Positions 9,880-19,462 of a DNA stretch of 64,000 nt are shown here, in pieces. A model generated the notes under the pieces. It did no database searches. It worked only from the letters and a program-made list of their open reading frames with translations, and was not told the DNA's origin. Every line of letters begins with the position of its first letter. The first letter of the stretch is position 1. This DNA is from Hetaerina americana. Lineage: Eukaryota; Arthropoda; Insecta; Odonata; Calopterygidae. The translations under genes and the position numbers were made by a program. The stretch is from the NCBI GenBank assembly GCA_022747635.1, contig JAKTNV010000174.1, positions 45,001 through 109,000 of the forward strand, given 5' to 3'.

Positions 9880-11622
9880 TCAGCGAGGACTCTGCGGAAA
9901 CTGGAGACTTATCAGTTGTTGTCCCCTCTCTCCGTTTTTCCTGTTTCTGGCTTTGTTTTTCGCCTTCTTCACTTTCCGTTCGGAAGGTGTTCCCAAGCGC
10001 CCTCTGGGTTGGCTTCGTAATGGCTTTTCCTTCTTCCCCGGTGGTGTTCGGGGATTTCTTCTTCTGCTTTTTTTTCTTCTTCTTCCCTTCGGAAAAATAG
10101 GAAGGGTCGCTTCCTTCGGAGGGAGGCTCTCGGGGGGTGACAAGTTCCCCTTGTTGGCCTCTCCTACGTCTGGCGCTGGTGGTGGTTCTCGGACCACCTC
10201 AGCATCCCTGGGTGGATTTGTGATATCCACTTCCATGTTCCGCTCTTCTCCGGAGAGAGCCTGAACCTTGTCCTGAGAAGGGCCCTTCAGGATTGCTCCG
10301 AAGGTTGTAGCGTGATCGACTTGTCGGAATAGTTTTATTCCCGGTTCCGCTGCCGGTTTCTTGGGCGCCTGCTTCCCTGGTGCTGGCTTGCGTGCGTTGG
10401 CGTGTTGTCGCCGCTCAGCCTCCTGAAAGGCGGGACACCGGCGAGCGACGGCCGCATGAGGTCCTCCGCAGTTCGCACAGATGGCATCATCTTTTTTTCC
10501 TTGGGAGCATTCCTTGACTGCGTGTGCTCCAGCACAGCGCATGCAGCGTTTTGCACACCAGCAAGCTATGCCGATGTGTCCAAACCGCATGCAGTTGCTG
10601 CACTGGAGTGGACCTCTGTCTCCACGGTAACGCTCCACAGTGACGTAGCGGTGGCAGAGCTGGCGGATGTCCCCGGGGGCGATGGCCGATGGAGTCTTTA
10701 CCACGTTCGCTACGTGGCGATCTATGGGGACCGGTTTTCCGTCCTCCGTGACCGTAAGGCGACGTACGCTACGAATTTCGTATCCGAGGGATCTGAGTTC
10801 CTCGGATACCTTTTCGACTGCTATCCATTGAGAAATACCCTGGATGAACAGCTTCATCCCTGGCACCCTTTCAATGGGCTGCGAGTGGTGTTGGATTTTC
10901 TTACTCTGCAGCAAGGAGAGTGCCTTTTCATGCCCCTCTCTGTTGGAGGTGATGATCCGGATTAAAGCTCTTCGAACTTCCAAGCCGAAAGCAACACCTA
11001 TGTCGCCCGACAGCTGGTCAATCAGTCCCTGGACGTCGGTGACCCCATAGACGACGATAGGCGGTGGTCGCAGCGTCTTAGGTGCCGATGCCGGTAGAGG
11101 TGTGGCTTCCGGGACGGCTGCGTCGTTCGTCAGAAGCTGTTTCCTTTTCTTCCTCTAGGAAGAAACCAAGGTAAATCCGTCGTCGCCTTCCCCCTCCTCT
11201 GCGCTCAGCGCACGCTCCGCCCTATCGTCTCCTTGAAGATTCGGCATCCGCGTAACCGCGGAATCTTCTGGCTTCTGGTTCCTTCCAGATGCCTTCTTTC
11301 GCTTGACGCCGCCTGCGGTGTCCTTCACCACCTGGCCCTGTAAAGGGCCGAGGTCTGCTGTTGCCTCCGTTGTCCCGCTTCGGGCCTTCGTCTCCTCCAA
11401 GCACTGCGACGGGCTGAGAGCCAAGGCTTCAAAACCTGATGATGAATTTGCCGAAGGCTTAGATACCCCCGGCAAAACAGCTGGAGATTCTTTGCCTTGC
11501 GGACGATTATTCCCACGCTGTGTAATTCCCTTCGTGGACATGAAGTCTCCGAAGGAGTTGGCACAACGGTGTGTCTTCCTCCTCACCTGGACCACCGGAA
11601 AAGCAGAGTTGCTAGATGACAT
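9880..11622 (-). pseudogene. Jockey-1 ORF1: gag-like nucleocapsid with one in-frame stop
   Basis: The frame is continuous from the ATG at 11622 (open even to 11670) to 9880 except for one TAG at 11155-11157; both flanking segments are in the same frame and no other stop lies between. The C-terminal half has the PRE_C2HC-type region (LFIQGISQW onward), then three zinc knuckles (CSNCMRFGHIGIAC, CMRCAGAHAVKEC, CANCGGPHAAVARRC), the pattern of Jockey ORF1 proteins. A Lys/Arg-rich C-terminus follows. Such proteins bind element RNA and escort it to the nucleus. Confidence 0.85.
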
Positions 11623-11943
11623 CCGAAGAAAGTAGTAGGCTCTCGTCTGATGTCTCCTTGATTCTGGCAATCATGTTGGGGCGCTCGGGGTTTATATATG
11701 AATTCCCGGGTAAAAGGCCGGGCGCCGAACTCCGTATCATTAGCGGAAGGAGAGACAGCAGGTTAACCTCGGTAGTGGGTGACTGTGTCCAGCCACTGTT
11801 CACCAAATTTGCTATCGCGGATTCGGCGAAAAGGACACTAGCTCGCATGAGTCCTTGTAGATGTCCGAGCATCAGATCCCCGCGACATTTTGTATTGAGA
11901 CTGCCATCTACTTGGCTTTTCCGAAACATCAGAACTAGAATCA

Positions 11944-12139
11944 TGTCCCCGCGACATCACCCCGGCTTTGAAATCAAACTGTGAGCCCCTTAGAAGTCAA
12001 CCTTGCTTTCTCCGCTGTTGTGTCTACGCTTCCTCTTTCCTTCCGGGCCGGACTCCTTGTGTAGTAAGTCCAATAAATGTATAGCAAAGAAAGCCCTTCT
12101 TTGATTCCACGAACCCAACCCTACTATGTCCACGCGACA
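11944..12139 (+). mobile_element. Gypsy-1 5' LTR, 3' part
   Basis: The LTR end CCACGCGACA at 12130-12139 is followed by TAT and a TGG-initiated primer site, the same arrangement as the LTR at 29398-30026. It has AATAAA near 12072. The bases 12005-12139 match 7333-7470 in inverted orientation. Its 5' limit is uncertain: a TGTCCCCGCGACA motif at 11945 could be the start or a rearrangement junction. Confidence 0.65.
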
Positions 12140-12142
12140 TAT

Positions 12143-12160
12143 TGGTGTCAGGTGTGGGGT
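12143..12160 (+). promoter_or_regulatory. Gypsy-1 primer-binding site
   Basis: TGGTGTCAGGTG starts 3 bases after the LTR end. TGG is the complement of the tRNA 3' CCA. The identical site follows the LTR at 30026, which ties the two elements to one lineage. The tRNA species was not assigned. Confidence 0.7.
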
Positions 12161-12368
12161 TGCGGAGTCTTGGAGGGTCTTATTTAAATGCAACTTGCCT
12201 TCCGTCCATCATGCTTCATTCGTATGATTGAATTTCGATGTAAGAAGTAGTTACGCGTAATGCCACAAGGAAACTAACCCCATTTTTTTATTAACGAGAA
12301 TCAGTTATATAGTATTACTAACATATGGCGAATCAATTTTGTCCTAGCCGTATTGTCTTTAAATCATA

Positions 12369-13544
12369 ATGGGTTTCGGTGGCAAGGGCACGTATGGGCG
12401 CTTTGGCGAATCTCTGCCTAGGGAGCTTGATTTATCACCAAACAATACGAACGTAATCGATTTTCCTACCGCTGTTAATATGATAGAAAGCGACCCTGTT
12501 TCCCATCCAACTATGCAACAAACATTTTCAGGACATCGCCTTTATTTAATTCCGAGTTTTAACGGTGATGGGGACGTAAGCATCGAGGAATAATTTTAAG
12601 TTAGTGAGTCATCCTAGCGGGTGGAGTGAGAATCAGACCTTAAGCGTAGCACGGCTGCGTCTGAGCGGTACCGCTGCCGAATTCATTAAGTCAAATCCTC
12701 ACGTTATTGAGTCTTATGAACTTTTTTCTTAACTAATGAAAAAGCGTTTCATTCCAAAATTTCACTGGTCTCTGTTGAAAGAATGTTCACAAGCTGTTTG
12801 CAACGCCCCTTGGAAAGCGTGAATGAGTATTCTTCCCGTCTCAGGGAATTGGGACGAAAACTAAGAGATGCTTTCCTAGACCCAGACTCACAAGCGACAG
12901 GAATTATGCTCGAGAACCGCCTCCTCTCACAGTTCTTGGTCGGGCTTAGGGAAAAATTGGGCGATTCGTGCTAGTGCGCAATCCAAGAACCATGCAAGAG
13001 GCTGAGGAATTTGCTAACCTAGAGGAATTCAATGTTCGTAATTACTCAGGCGTTAGGGAAGTAAACTTCTTGCAGAACCATGACTTTGGTATGCCCGTGC
13101 GTAGTCCTAACGTGAAGACCGACAACCTTTCCGTACAGTGACCCGACACGATATTTCACAACGAGCCATGTTCAACCCCATCTCGAGCCAATCTTAAACC
13201 CCACTGTGAGCCCTAGTCTTTCGGATCAAGTGTACGCAATCCAGACAAATGTACACACGAAGCCTCCACAGTCTACACTGCCGGTGGGTGGAGGGAACGT
13301 AATTAATGCGCCTCGGACTTGTAATTACTGTAAAAAGGTGGGACACATCGCGCGCTATTGCCGTACAAAACCCCGCGCATGTTATAACTGTGGGGAAGGG
13401 AGCCATGTCAGTAAAGATTGCCCTCTGATGATTTGCGGCGTGTCCAAGCAAGCGGGCCATCGCCCGATAGATTGTCCCACCCCCACCCAAAAGCGAGATC
13501 AGGGAAACGCGGCCACCCCGGCCGGAAGGTCGGGGACGAATTAG
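12369..13544 (+). pseudogene. Gypsy-1 gag
   Basis: Pieces in different frames add up to a gag protein. 12369-12593 starts MGFGGKG; 12600-12720 has SHPSGWSENQTLSVARLRL, matching SHLSSWNEAQTLGVAQLRL in the gag at 30371; 12783-12974 has FTSCLQRPLESVNEY, matching FNTCVQKPLESVAEF there. 13206-13544 has two CCHC knuckles (CNYCKKVGHIARYC, CYNCGEGSHVSKDC). Several stops and frameshifts break it. Gag would form the particle and package RNA. Confidence 0.85.
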
Positions 13545-14242
13545 TGCTCGTAGTAGCACCAGAAGTCTGCTTGACGGTCTCGGTTACAGTACTAGGTAGA
13601 GTGTATTCCTTATTAGTGGATACCGGTGCCGCTGTGAGTATTATGCAGAGTACAAGTTTCCCTTTTGGAAACCTAAAAATTGACGACTATTCCTCCCCTG
13701 TGAGAAGAGCCTCCGGCCTTGCGCTCGCCGCAGTAGGGCAATGCAATATACCTTTCATTATCGATGGAGAAGTTTACCCTCACGATACATTGATTGCAAA
13801 TCTAGGGAAAGTACCGTATGACGGTATCCTCGGACTAGACTTCATGGTAAAATACGGAAGTAGCATTTCGAGCGGAGAAGGTAAAATGAAAATAACAGAA
13901 GGTCACGAAACCATGTTAAAATCAGGTTACTCAAAACAGAAAATTTCCGCTGTATTTTTAGAGGACATAATTTCATGTGATGATATCCAAGCAGTGCCTA
14001 AAACACAGAGTAATGAATCTTGTAAAGAGGATAACGCCAGCAGAAACTCAAAGGATAAAGTGAATGATGGACTCGTGGCTGTTGATGATTTGGTTAATAT
14101 TAATTGGGAAGAGTTGAGTGATGATATATTAGTGCCGTCAGGAATCGAAGTCACAAGCACCGGTTTGCTTGGAACATTTTTGGGGATACTGAAGATGTCT
14201 TGGTTGAGGCCACTCACTCTAGCGGGACAGAAGGACGAGTAA
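13545..14242 (+). pseudogene. Gypsy-1 aspartic protease and linker
   Basis: The protease has an intact catalytic motif LLVDTGAAVSIM (about 13611-13646) and the second conserved block GILGLDFMVKYG. A Ser/Asp-rich linker to RT follows. The frame is open from the end of gag to 14242 (within 13418-14242), then stops. Retroviral-type proteases cut the Gag-Pol precursor in the particle. The same linker is found in Gypsy-2 at 31690-32630, which shows these are one family. Confidence 0.88.
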
Positions 14243-14388
14243 CCTGTACGCGAGAAATTTTTATTTGAGCAAATCTAACTGTTGGGCAGAAAGGCGAATG
14301 TAAAACGTAAGTTGTTGATAGCAATCCATCCGTAGTCCATGCAGAAAGTAATTGCGGGACAGAAGGACGAGTAACCTGTACGCAAGAG
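14222..14388 (+). repeat. Short direct repeat inside the pol linker
   Basis: A ~31-bp sequence beginning GCGGGACAGAAGGACG occurs at 14222 and again at 14354, 132 bp apart. It is followed both times by AACCTGTACGC. This internal duplication adds stops between protease and RT. Confidence 0.75.
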
Positions 14389-14565
14389 AAAGCGTCGCAT
14401 GAAGCTACATTTGTTGATACAATTAAAATTCCTCCACGCTCGGTTATGTTGACGAGTACCAAGATTCAGGATTATTATGGCGAGGATATCATTATTCAGG
14501 GAAGGGACTGAGATGTATTAATACTTCCAGTTCTAGCAACCGTCTCCCCCGATGGTGTAATACCT

Positions 14566-15414
14566 TTGTTGTTGTGTAACACACGGCCCGAACCAAAGAT
14601 GTTAAGAAAAGGGTCCTTATACAGTTTCAACATTTTTTCAGAAAGTCATGAATTACTAGCTGTAAATTCGATTGAAACAGAAACCCCAGAAATGTGGCCC
14701 GAGCACCACTCCACCGCTGAGTTACTGTCACTATTCTCGTTTTCTGATACTCCAAATGAAGCGACTGACTCTTTAAAGCAACTTTTACTAGAGTATGCAG
14801 ATATTTTTATCCACGGGGATATTAAATTGGGATGCACCAACCTGGTACAGCATACCATAGATGTGGGAGATTCCAAACCCATTAAAAAGGCTCCATATCG
14901 CGTCCCTCATTCTCAAAGAGAAGCTCTAAAGGAGGCCATCGGGGATATGCTTGATCTGGGAGTCATATCTCCATCTACCAGTCCATGGTCTGCTCTTCTG
15001 ATTCTAGTAAAGAAAAAGCATGTTCCAGGCGAACCTGTCAAGTATAGGCCTTGCTTTGACTATCGCGCTCTGAACGCCGTCACTAGAAAGGAAGTATTTC
15101 CACTGCCAAATATGGACGAAATATTCGATCAGTTAGGAGGGACAAAATATTTCAGTTGCCTAGATTTATATCAAGGTTACTGGCAAGTTGAAGTAGACGG
15201 AAAAAACAGGGCACAAACCGCTTTTAGCACTCCAGACGGGCACTACGAGTGCAACAGGATGGCATTCGGCCTTTCGAACGCGCCTTCCACATTCATGCGT
15301 CTTATGACAACCGTACTAGATGGAATGATCAATCGAGGAGTTTTGTTCCATCTCGACGACATATTACGGCATGATGAGAATATGGAAAAACACGGAATAC
15401 GAGCCAGTTTGTGA
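14566..15414 (+). pseudogene. Gypsy-1 reverse transcriptase, truncated after the catalytic loop
   Basis: 282 open codons. RT motifs in order: KAPYRVPHSQREALKE, LVKKKHVPGEPVKYRPCFDYRALN, FSCLDLYQGYWQVEV (first catalytic Asp), MAFGLSNAPSTF, then FHLDDIL in place of the usual YLDD (aromatic to His, aspartates kept). Immediately after, the frame departs into unrelated residues. The RT thumb, connection and RNase H are missing, so a deletion joins this point to integrase at ~15420-15580. Confidence 0.88.
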
Positions 15415-15419
15415 TAAAA

Positions 15420-16389
15420 CCAAGATTGCGCAAGAACAGTCAATTTGTCCGGAACTTCGACCACTGCGTACGCTAGCGGAAGAACGAAACCCTAACTATC
15501 TCTTAGACGAGCATGGAGTACTCTATAAAATCCACGTTTAGACCCCCGATCCACTATACACCATCTGTGCACTCGTAAGCATGAGAGATTATATATTACA
15601 AAGATGCCATGACAGCCCCCTAGCAGGACATCCAGGAATAGACAAAACATTAAATATTGTGCAAAGACATTTAAATTGGCCCGGGCTGTACGCCGACACT
15701 CGAAATTACGTTAGTAATTGCGTAAGCTGCAAGAAACGAAAGGGAAGAAAGGAAAGAATACCTATTCAACCTGTCACCGAAGCGTCATATCCGTTCGAGA
15801 AAATTGCTTTGGATATAATTGGTCCATTAAAAGTATCCAATATAGGCAATCGCTACATACTATCATGTCAAGATTATCTTACGAGATATCCGGAGGCCAT
15901 ACCTATCATCGATCAATCCGCAGAAACTGTAGCTTGAGCCTTCGTAGAGCAGATCATTTGCCGTCATGGGGTGCCAGCCACCCTTCTCACTGACAGAGGT
16001 GCCAATTTCACATCACAGCTTATGAGGCGAATTTGTGATCTATTGAAAGTAAAGACAATTTTTACCTCCCCTTACAATCCCGCTTCCAATGGTAGGCTGG
16101 AGAGGGCGCACCAATCTTTTGCCGCCGTTATTTCTCACTATGTCAACCAAGACCACTCGGATTGGAACGTTCAACTAAATTTTGCATTATTTGTGTACAG
16201 AAATAGCAAACATCGAATCACAGAGCAAACTCCTGCTTACCTTTTATATGGGAGGGAATTGGATATGCCTTGGGATGATGTCTTACGACCCCTCCTACCG
16301 TGTTACACGGAGGTACCCCCGTACGATCACGTTTTGCAACGCCGGCTCCAAATCGCTCGCGCGCAAGCGGCAGAGAATAACCAGCGTAA
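15420..16389 (+). pseudogene. Gypsy-1 integrase, N-terminal and core domains
   Basis: From 15581: CHDSPLAGHPGIDKTL (zinc His pair), NCVSCKKRKG (zinc Cys pair), ALDIIGPL (catalytic Asp), an in-frame TGA at 15935-15937, LTDRGANFTS (second Asp), YNPASNGRLERAHQS (catalytic Glu). Both halves are in the same frame. At 16380-16389 the gene is cut by the Jockey-2 insertion, and it resumes at 21895. Integrase joins element cDNA to host DNA in the nucleus. All catalytic residues survive despite the stop. Confidence 0.88.
16380..16389 (+). repeat. 10-bp target site duplication, left (Jockey-2)
   Basis: ACCAGCGTAA is repeated exactly at 21885-21894. Joining the flanks at this duplication lets the Gypsy integrase frame continue into the GPY/F domain, so the element limits are firm. 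Confidence 0.88.
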
Positions 16390-16510
16390 GTGAACCGAAA
16401 CGAACGGATATAGTACTGCGCCTTGCGCATCTTGTCCCGATTTCCAGCTGATGCTGATAAACGGTGGTATGATATGGGTATTTTAGGGCGTGGTTACGGA
16501 GAAAAGATGC

Positions 16511-19198
16511 TTAATTTATGTTGGGCATTGCGGTAAGTTTAGGACGTTTATGCTTGAAGTGTGGATTGTTATCGTAGGACCATAGGTATTCTAATAAGGG
16601 GTTTTGGGTGATGGGCAGTGATTTCGAAAAGGACGAAGCAATGGATTGGAGGTAGGTACTGATGGGTGGTAGCTGCAGATCTTTGTGGAGGGAATCATTG
16701 CGAAAGAACCAGGGGGCTTTAGCTATATGACGGATAGCTTTATTTTGAAAAGTGCAAATTTTCTTTATGTTTGTGTCGGATATGGCTCCCCAGGCTGGGT
16801 AGCCATATGTCAGGATGGGGCGAATCATGGATTTGTGGAGGATCAATTTGGTACTTAGTTTAAGGGGACTTCTGTGATTTAGAAGGGGGAACAGGGAAGC
16901 ACGCGCCGCGTTTGCCTTGTTGAGCACGTACTTAGTGTGCTCCTGCCAGGTAAGTTTCCTGCCCAGTATGACTCCCAGGAATTTTGCTGAATTTTTAAGG
17001 GGGATGCGGGAGTTACCATAAAAAAGGGCCGTAGAGCAGGGTTTCTTCCACTTTCTTGCAAAGTTGACATGTTCGCATTTGTCTGGATGGACACTCAGTT
17101 TCCAAGAGTCCATCCATTCTTCTACTAAGTCCAGGTATTCCTGGACGTTGTCTGCTGCAGTGTCGGGACAGAAAGACTGAGATGCAATGGTGGTGTCGTC
17201 GGCGTACAGGTACACTTGGGTTTTAGGATGGGAGGGGGGATCATTTATATAAAGATTGAAAAGGGTTGGGGATAAAACAGCACCTTGAGGGACGCCATCA
17301 AGGATTTTTCTCGGGTTTGAGTTGTGAGAGTTTATGGAGACAAAGAAAGTTCTGTTTGAGAGGAATGATGCTATAATTTTAACAAGAGAGAAAGAGATAT
17401 CAGTCTGGGAGTGTTTGTAGACGAGTCCTTCTTTCCAGACACGGTCAAAGGCCCGTTTGATGTCTAGAAAGGCGACCTGGGTGTGTTTTCTAATGTTGAA
17501 TCCAAAAGTAATATGCTCGACAAGTCGGAGGATTTGGTGGGTGGTTGCTGTTTTTCTTCTGAAGCCCGTTTGTTCCGGCCGTAGGATATTTAGTGCAGTG
17601 AATTCCTCATCAAGGCGGTAGTGAATGACGCGCTCCAGGACCTTACCCATGCAGGGGAGAAGGCTGATGGGTCTGTGATTACCAGGGTCCTTAGGATCTT
17701 TTCCGGGTTTGGGTATGAGTATGACTTTTGCACACTTCCAGGCGGCAGGCAAATAGCAGAGTGAGAGGCATGAGTTCAGGATGGACAGAAGGTGTTTAAG
17801 GAAGTGTATGGGGAGGTTTTTGGGGTGGTTGTATGAGATGCGGTCAGGGCCGGGAGCGGATTTGGCTTTGCAGTTATTAATGATGGCCTTTAAGTCGGTC
17901 ATTGTAGCCGCTGGGATAGCAGGAGGGGGAGTAAATGCGATAGAGTCGAAAGTTTGGTTAGCGGGGGAGTCAAGATGGGATGGATTTGGGTTGCAAAAGA
18001 CCGATTCCAAGATGTCGGCGAAGATTTCACACTTTTCCTGGTCGGAGTATGATAATGACCCGTTATGAAGGAGAGGAGCTGGGGGTGTAGATCTTTTTCG
18101 GAGTGATCGGGCGAGTTGCCATACTGAGTTATCCTCATGAGACAGGGAACTGATCTTTCTGTCCCAGAGGGATTGTTTTTCCTTTCTGAGGGAGAAGGTG
18201 ACAAGGTTGCGAAGAGCCCTGTATCTGCGGCCATCAATGGGGTGGTGGGTACGCAGCCATAGCTGTCTTGCGTTGTTTCTCTTCCGCATGAGGTTCAAAA
18301 TCTCAGCCGGCAGAGTTTGACCAGCTAGAGTTGCCGGATCTTGGCGGAGTTGGGAAGAATTTGCTATCGACGTGAGGGTCAAGGTAAACTGTTTGATGGC
18401 TGAGTCAATGTCTTCTTTTTTGTTGAGGATCGGGCGTTCCAGAGGCGTAACGCAGCAGGTCGAATGAAACCGTTTCCAGTTGACTTTTATGGTTTGTGAG
18501 TTGGGGATCGTCGGATTCAGGGAAACAGTGTAGGTTAGTGGACAGTGATCGGAGGCAGCATTGTTTACATTTTTAAGGTGAAAATTGGGAGAAAGGGAGG
18601 TAAGGACGAGGTCAAGGATGTCAGAGTCTACGGGGTTAGGGGTGAAATGCGTTGGGGATGGAGAAGCCAGTATGGCAAAATTTTCCGAGATTTGGAGACG
18701 GCGCAAAGAGTTGCCGCGAGTAGAGTTGCATTTGCAACCCCAGGCCATATGCTTGGCATTGAAGTCGCCACCTAGCAGAGCCCTTGGGATGAGGATACAT
18801 TTGATTGCATTTAGGTCCTCGTGGGGATATTTGCTGGTGCTGGGCGGGAAGTAAACTGACCATATGTTTAAATTCCCTTCCCTGGTCTTTATTGTAATAC
18901 CGACAAGTTCAAGCTTGTTAGTAGCAGGTGGTGATAGTTGGCAGCAAGGAATGGTTTTCTTGATGAGGATTGCTACTCTGCCTCCAGCCTTGGAATCAGG
19001 CCTGTCTCTGCGGAAGACTCTGTAGTTGGGGATATAGAAGGTTTGGTTGACAGACAGCTTTGTTTCTTGAAGAAGTATAATATCCGAGGAGTAGACGGCC
19101 GTGAGGTGCTGTAGCTCGAGTGATTTTGACCTGATGCTGTTACAGTTCCACTGGAGGAAGCTTAGGTGGTGAGGAGAGTAGACGGGTTTACAGGCCAT
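16511..19198 (-). CDS. Jockey-2 ORF2: APE endonuclease and reverse transcriptase, intact
   Basis: 895 uninterrupted codons, a normal length for Jockey ORF2. The endonuclease covers ~1-225: LQWNCNSI, QETK (E45), GGDFNAKH (D145), SDH (D217, H218). The RT covers ~480-720: HRPISLL, FLDIKRAFD (D579), GVPQGAVLSPTLF and YADD (665-668). A thumb follows with FLGVILGRKLTW. No RNase H is present, as expected for Jockey. The enzyme nicks target DNA and copies element RNA at the nick (target-primed reverse transcription). The start Met follows an in-frame stop and lies 264 bp after ORF1. The unit remnants at 46740, 57370 and 26400 are relatives with decayed frames. Confidence 0.95.
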   Translation of the reverse strand: MACKPVYSPHHLSFLQWNCNSIRSKSLELQHLTAVYSSDIILLQETKLSVNQTFYIPNYRVFRRDRPDSKAGGRVAILIKKTIPCCQLSPPATNKLELVGITIKTREGNLNIWSVYFPPSTSKYPHEDLNAIKCILIPRALLGGDFNAKHMAWGCKCNSTRGNSLRRLQISENFAILASPSPTHFTPNPVDSDILDLVLTSLSPNFHLKNVNNAASDHCPLTYTVSLNPTIPNSQTIKVNWKRFHSTCCVTPLERPILNKKEDIDSAIKQFTLTLTSIANSSQLRQDPATLAGQTLPAEILNLMRKRNNARQLWLRTHHPIDGRRYRALRNLVTFSLRKEKQSLWDRKISSLSHEDNSVWQLARSLRKRSTPPAPLLHNGSLSYSDQEKCEIFADILESVFCNPNPSHLDSPANQTFDSIAFTPPPAIPAATMTDLKAIINNCKAKSAPGPDRISYNHPKNLPIHFLKHLLSILNSCLSLCYLPAAWKCAKVILIPKPGKDPKDPGNHRPISLLPCMGKVLERVIHYRLDEEFTALNILRPEQTGFRRKTATTHQILRLVEHITFGFNIRKHTQVAFLDIKRAFDRVWKEGLVYKHSQTDISFSLVKIIASFLSNRTFFVSINSHNSNPRKILDGVPQGAVLSPTLFNLYINDPPSHPKTQVYLYADDTTIASQSFCPDTAADNVQEYLDLVEEWMDSWKLSVHPDKCEHVNFARKWKKPCSTALFYGNSRIPLKNSAKFLGVILGRKLTWQEHTKYVLNKANAARASLFPLLNHRSPLKLSTKLILHKSMIRPILTYGYPAWGAISDTNIKKICTFQNKAIRHIAKAPWFFRNDSLHKDLQLPPISTYLQSIASSFSKSLPITQNPLLEYLWSYDNNPHFKHKRPKLTAMPNIN

Positions 19199-19462
19199 TC
19201 AGGAGTTTAAGGAGGCACGGGATTAGGTCCGTTTTTAGGATTGACATTAGGGAGGCATTGTCATCTACCGTAAGGATTTTAGCAACGATAGAGAGTAGGG
19301 AGGACTTCAGGGTAGATTGGGATGAGGATTCTGGAGAAAGGTTAGAGTCAAGGTTAGCGTTTGGTTGGATGGGGAGGGGATTGGAGGCAGGGGGAGGGTT
19401 GGCGACGGCCTGAGCACGGGAGATACCAGTAAGGGGGTTGGAACGGGATTGCCAAGCGTTTT

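Larger units (their letters stand above)
7531..11637 (-). mobile_element. Jockey-clade non-LTR retrotransposon (Jockey-1), internally deleted
   Basis: Two minus-strand ORFs: a gag-like ORF1 (9880-11622) and EN-RT ORF2 (7642-9732), followed by a ~110-bp 3' UTR and a short T6 run on the plus strand at 7531-7536 (a minimal poly(A)). It sits inside an LTR. The 5' end is placed near 11637, where LTR sequence resumes; no convincing target duplication was found. One in-frame stop lies in each ORF, and the endonuclease is mostly deleted. Confidence 0.85.
7333..11887 (-). mobile_element. Reverse-orientation Gypsy LTR split by a Jockey element
   Basis: The minus-strand LTR starts at 11887 with TGTCGCGGGGA, runs to about 11640, is interrupted by the Jockey element, and resumes at ~7530 to end at 7333 with CCACGCGACA. 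Without the insertion it is ~445 bp. The terminal 7 bases are inverted repeats (TGTCGCG/CGCGACA). It contains a TATA-like box (11691-11700) and an AATAAA signal. Its 3' ~130 bp match 12005-12139 in inverted orientation. No internal region is attached and the flanks do not form a clear target duplication, so this is a solo LTR or a rearranged end. Confidence 0.7.

Noticed and set aside
7333..11887. Target duplication around the reverse-orientation LTR
   Set aside because: A shared ATTT can be forced at the ends, but the right flank does not continue the tandem unit, so it is not evidence of a simple insertion.
16390..16510. A poly(A) tail of Jockey-2
   Set aside because: No T-rich run is present on the plus strand at the 3' end fixed by the target duplication.
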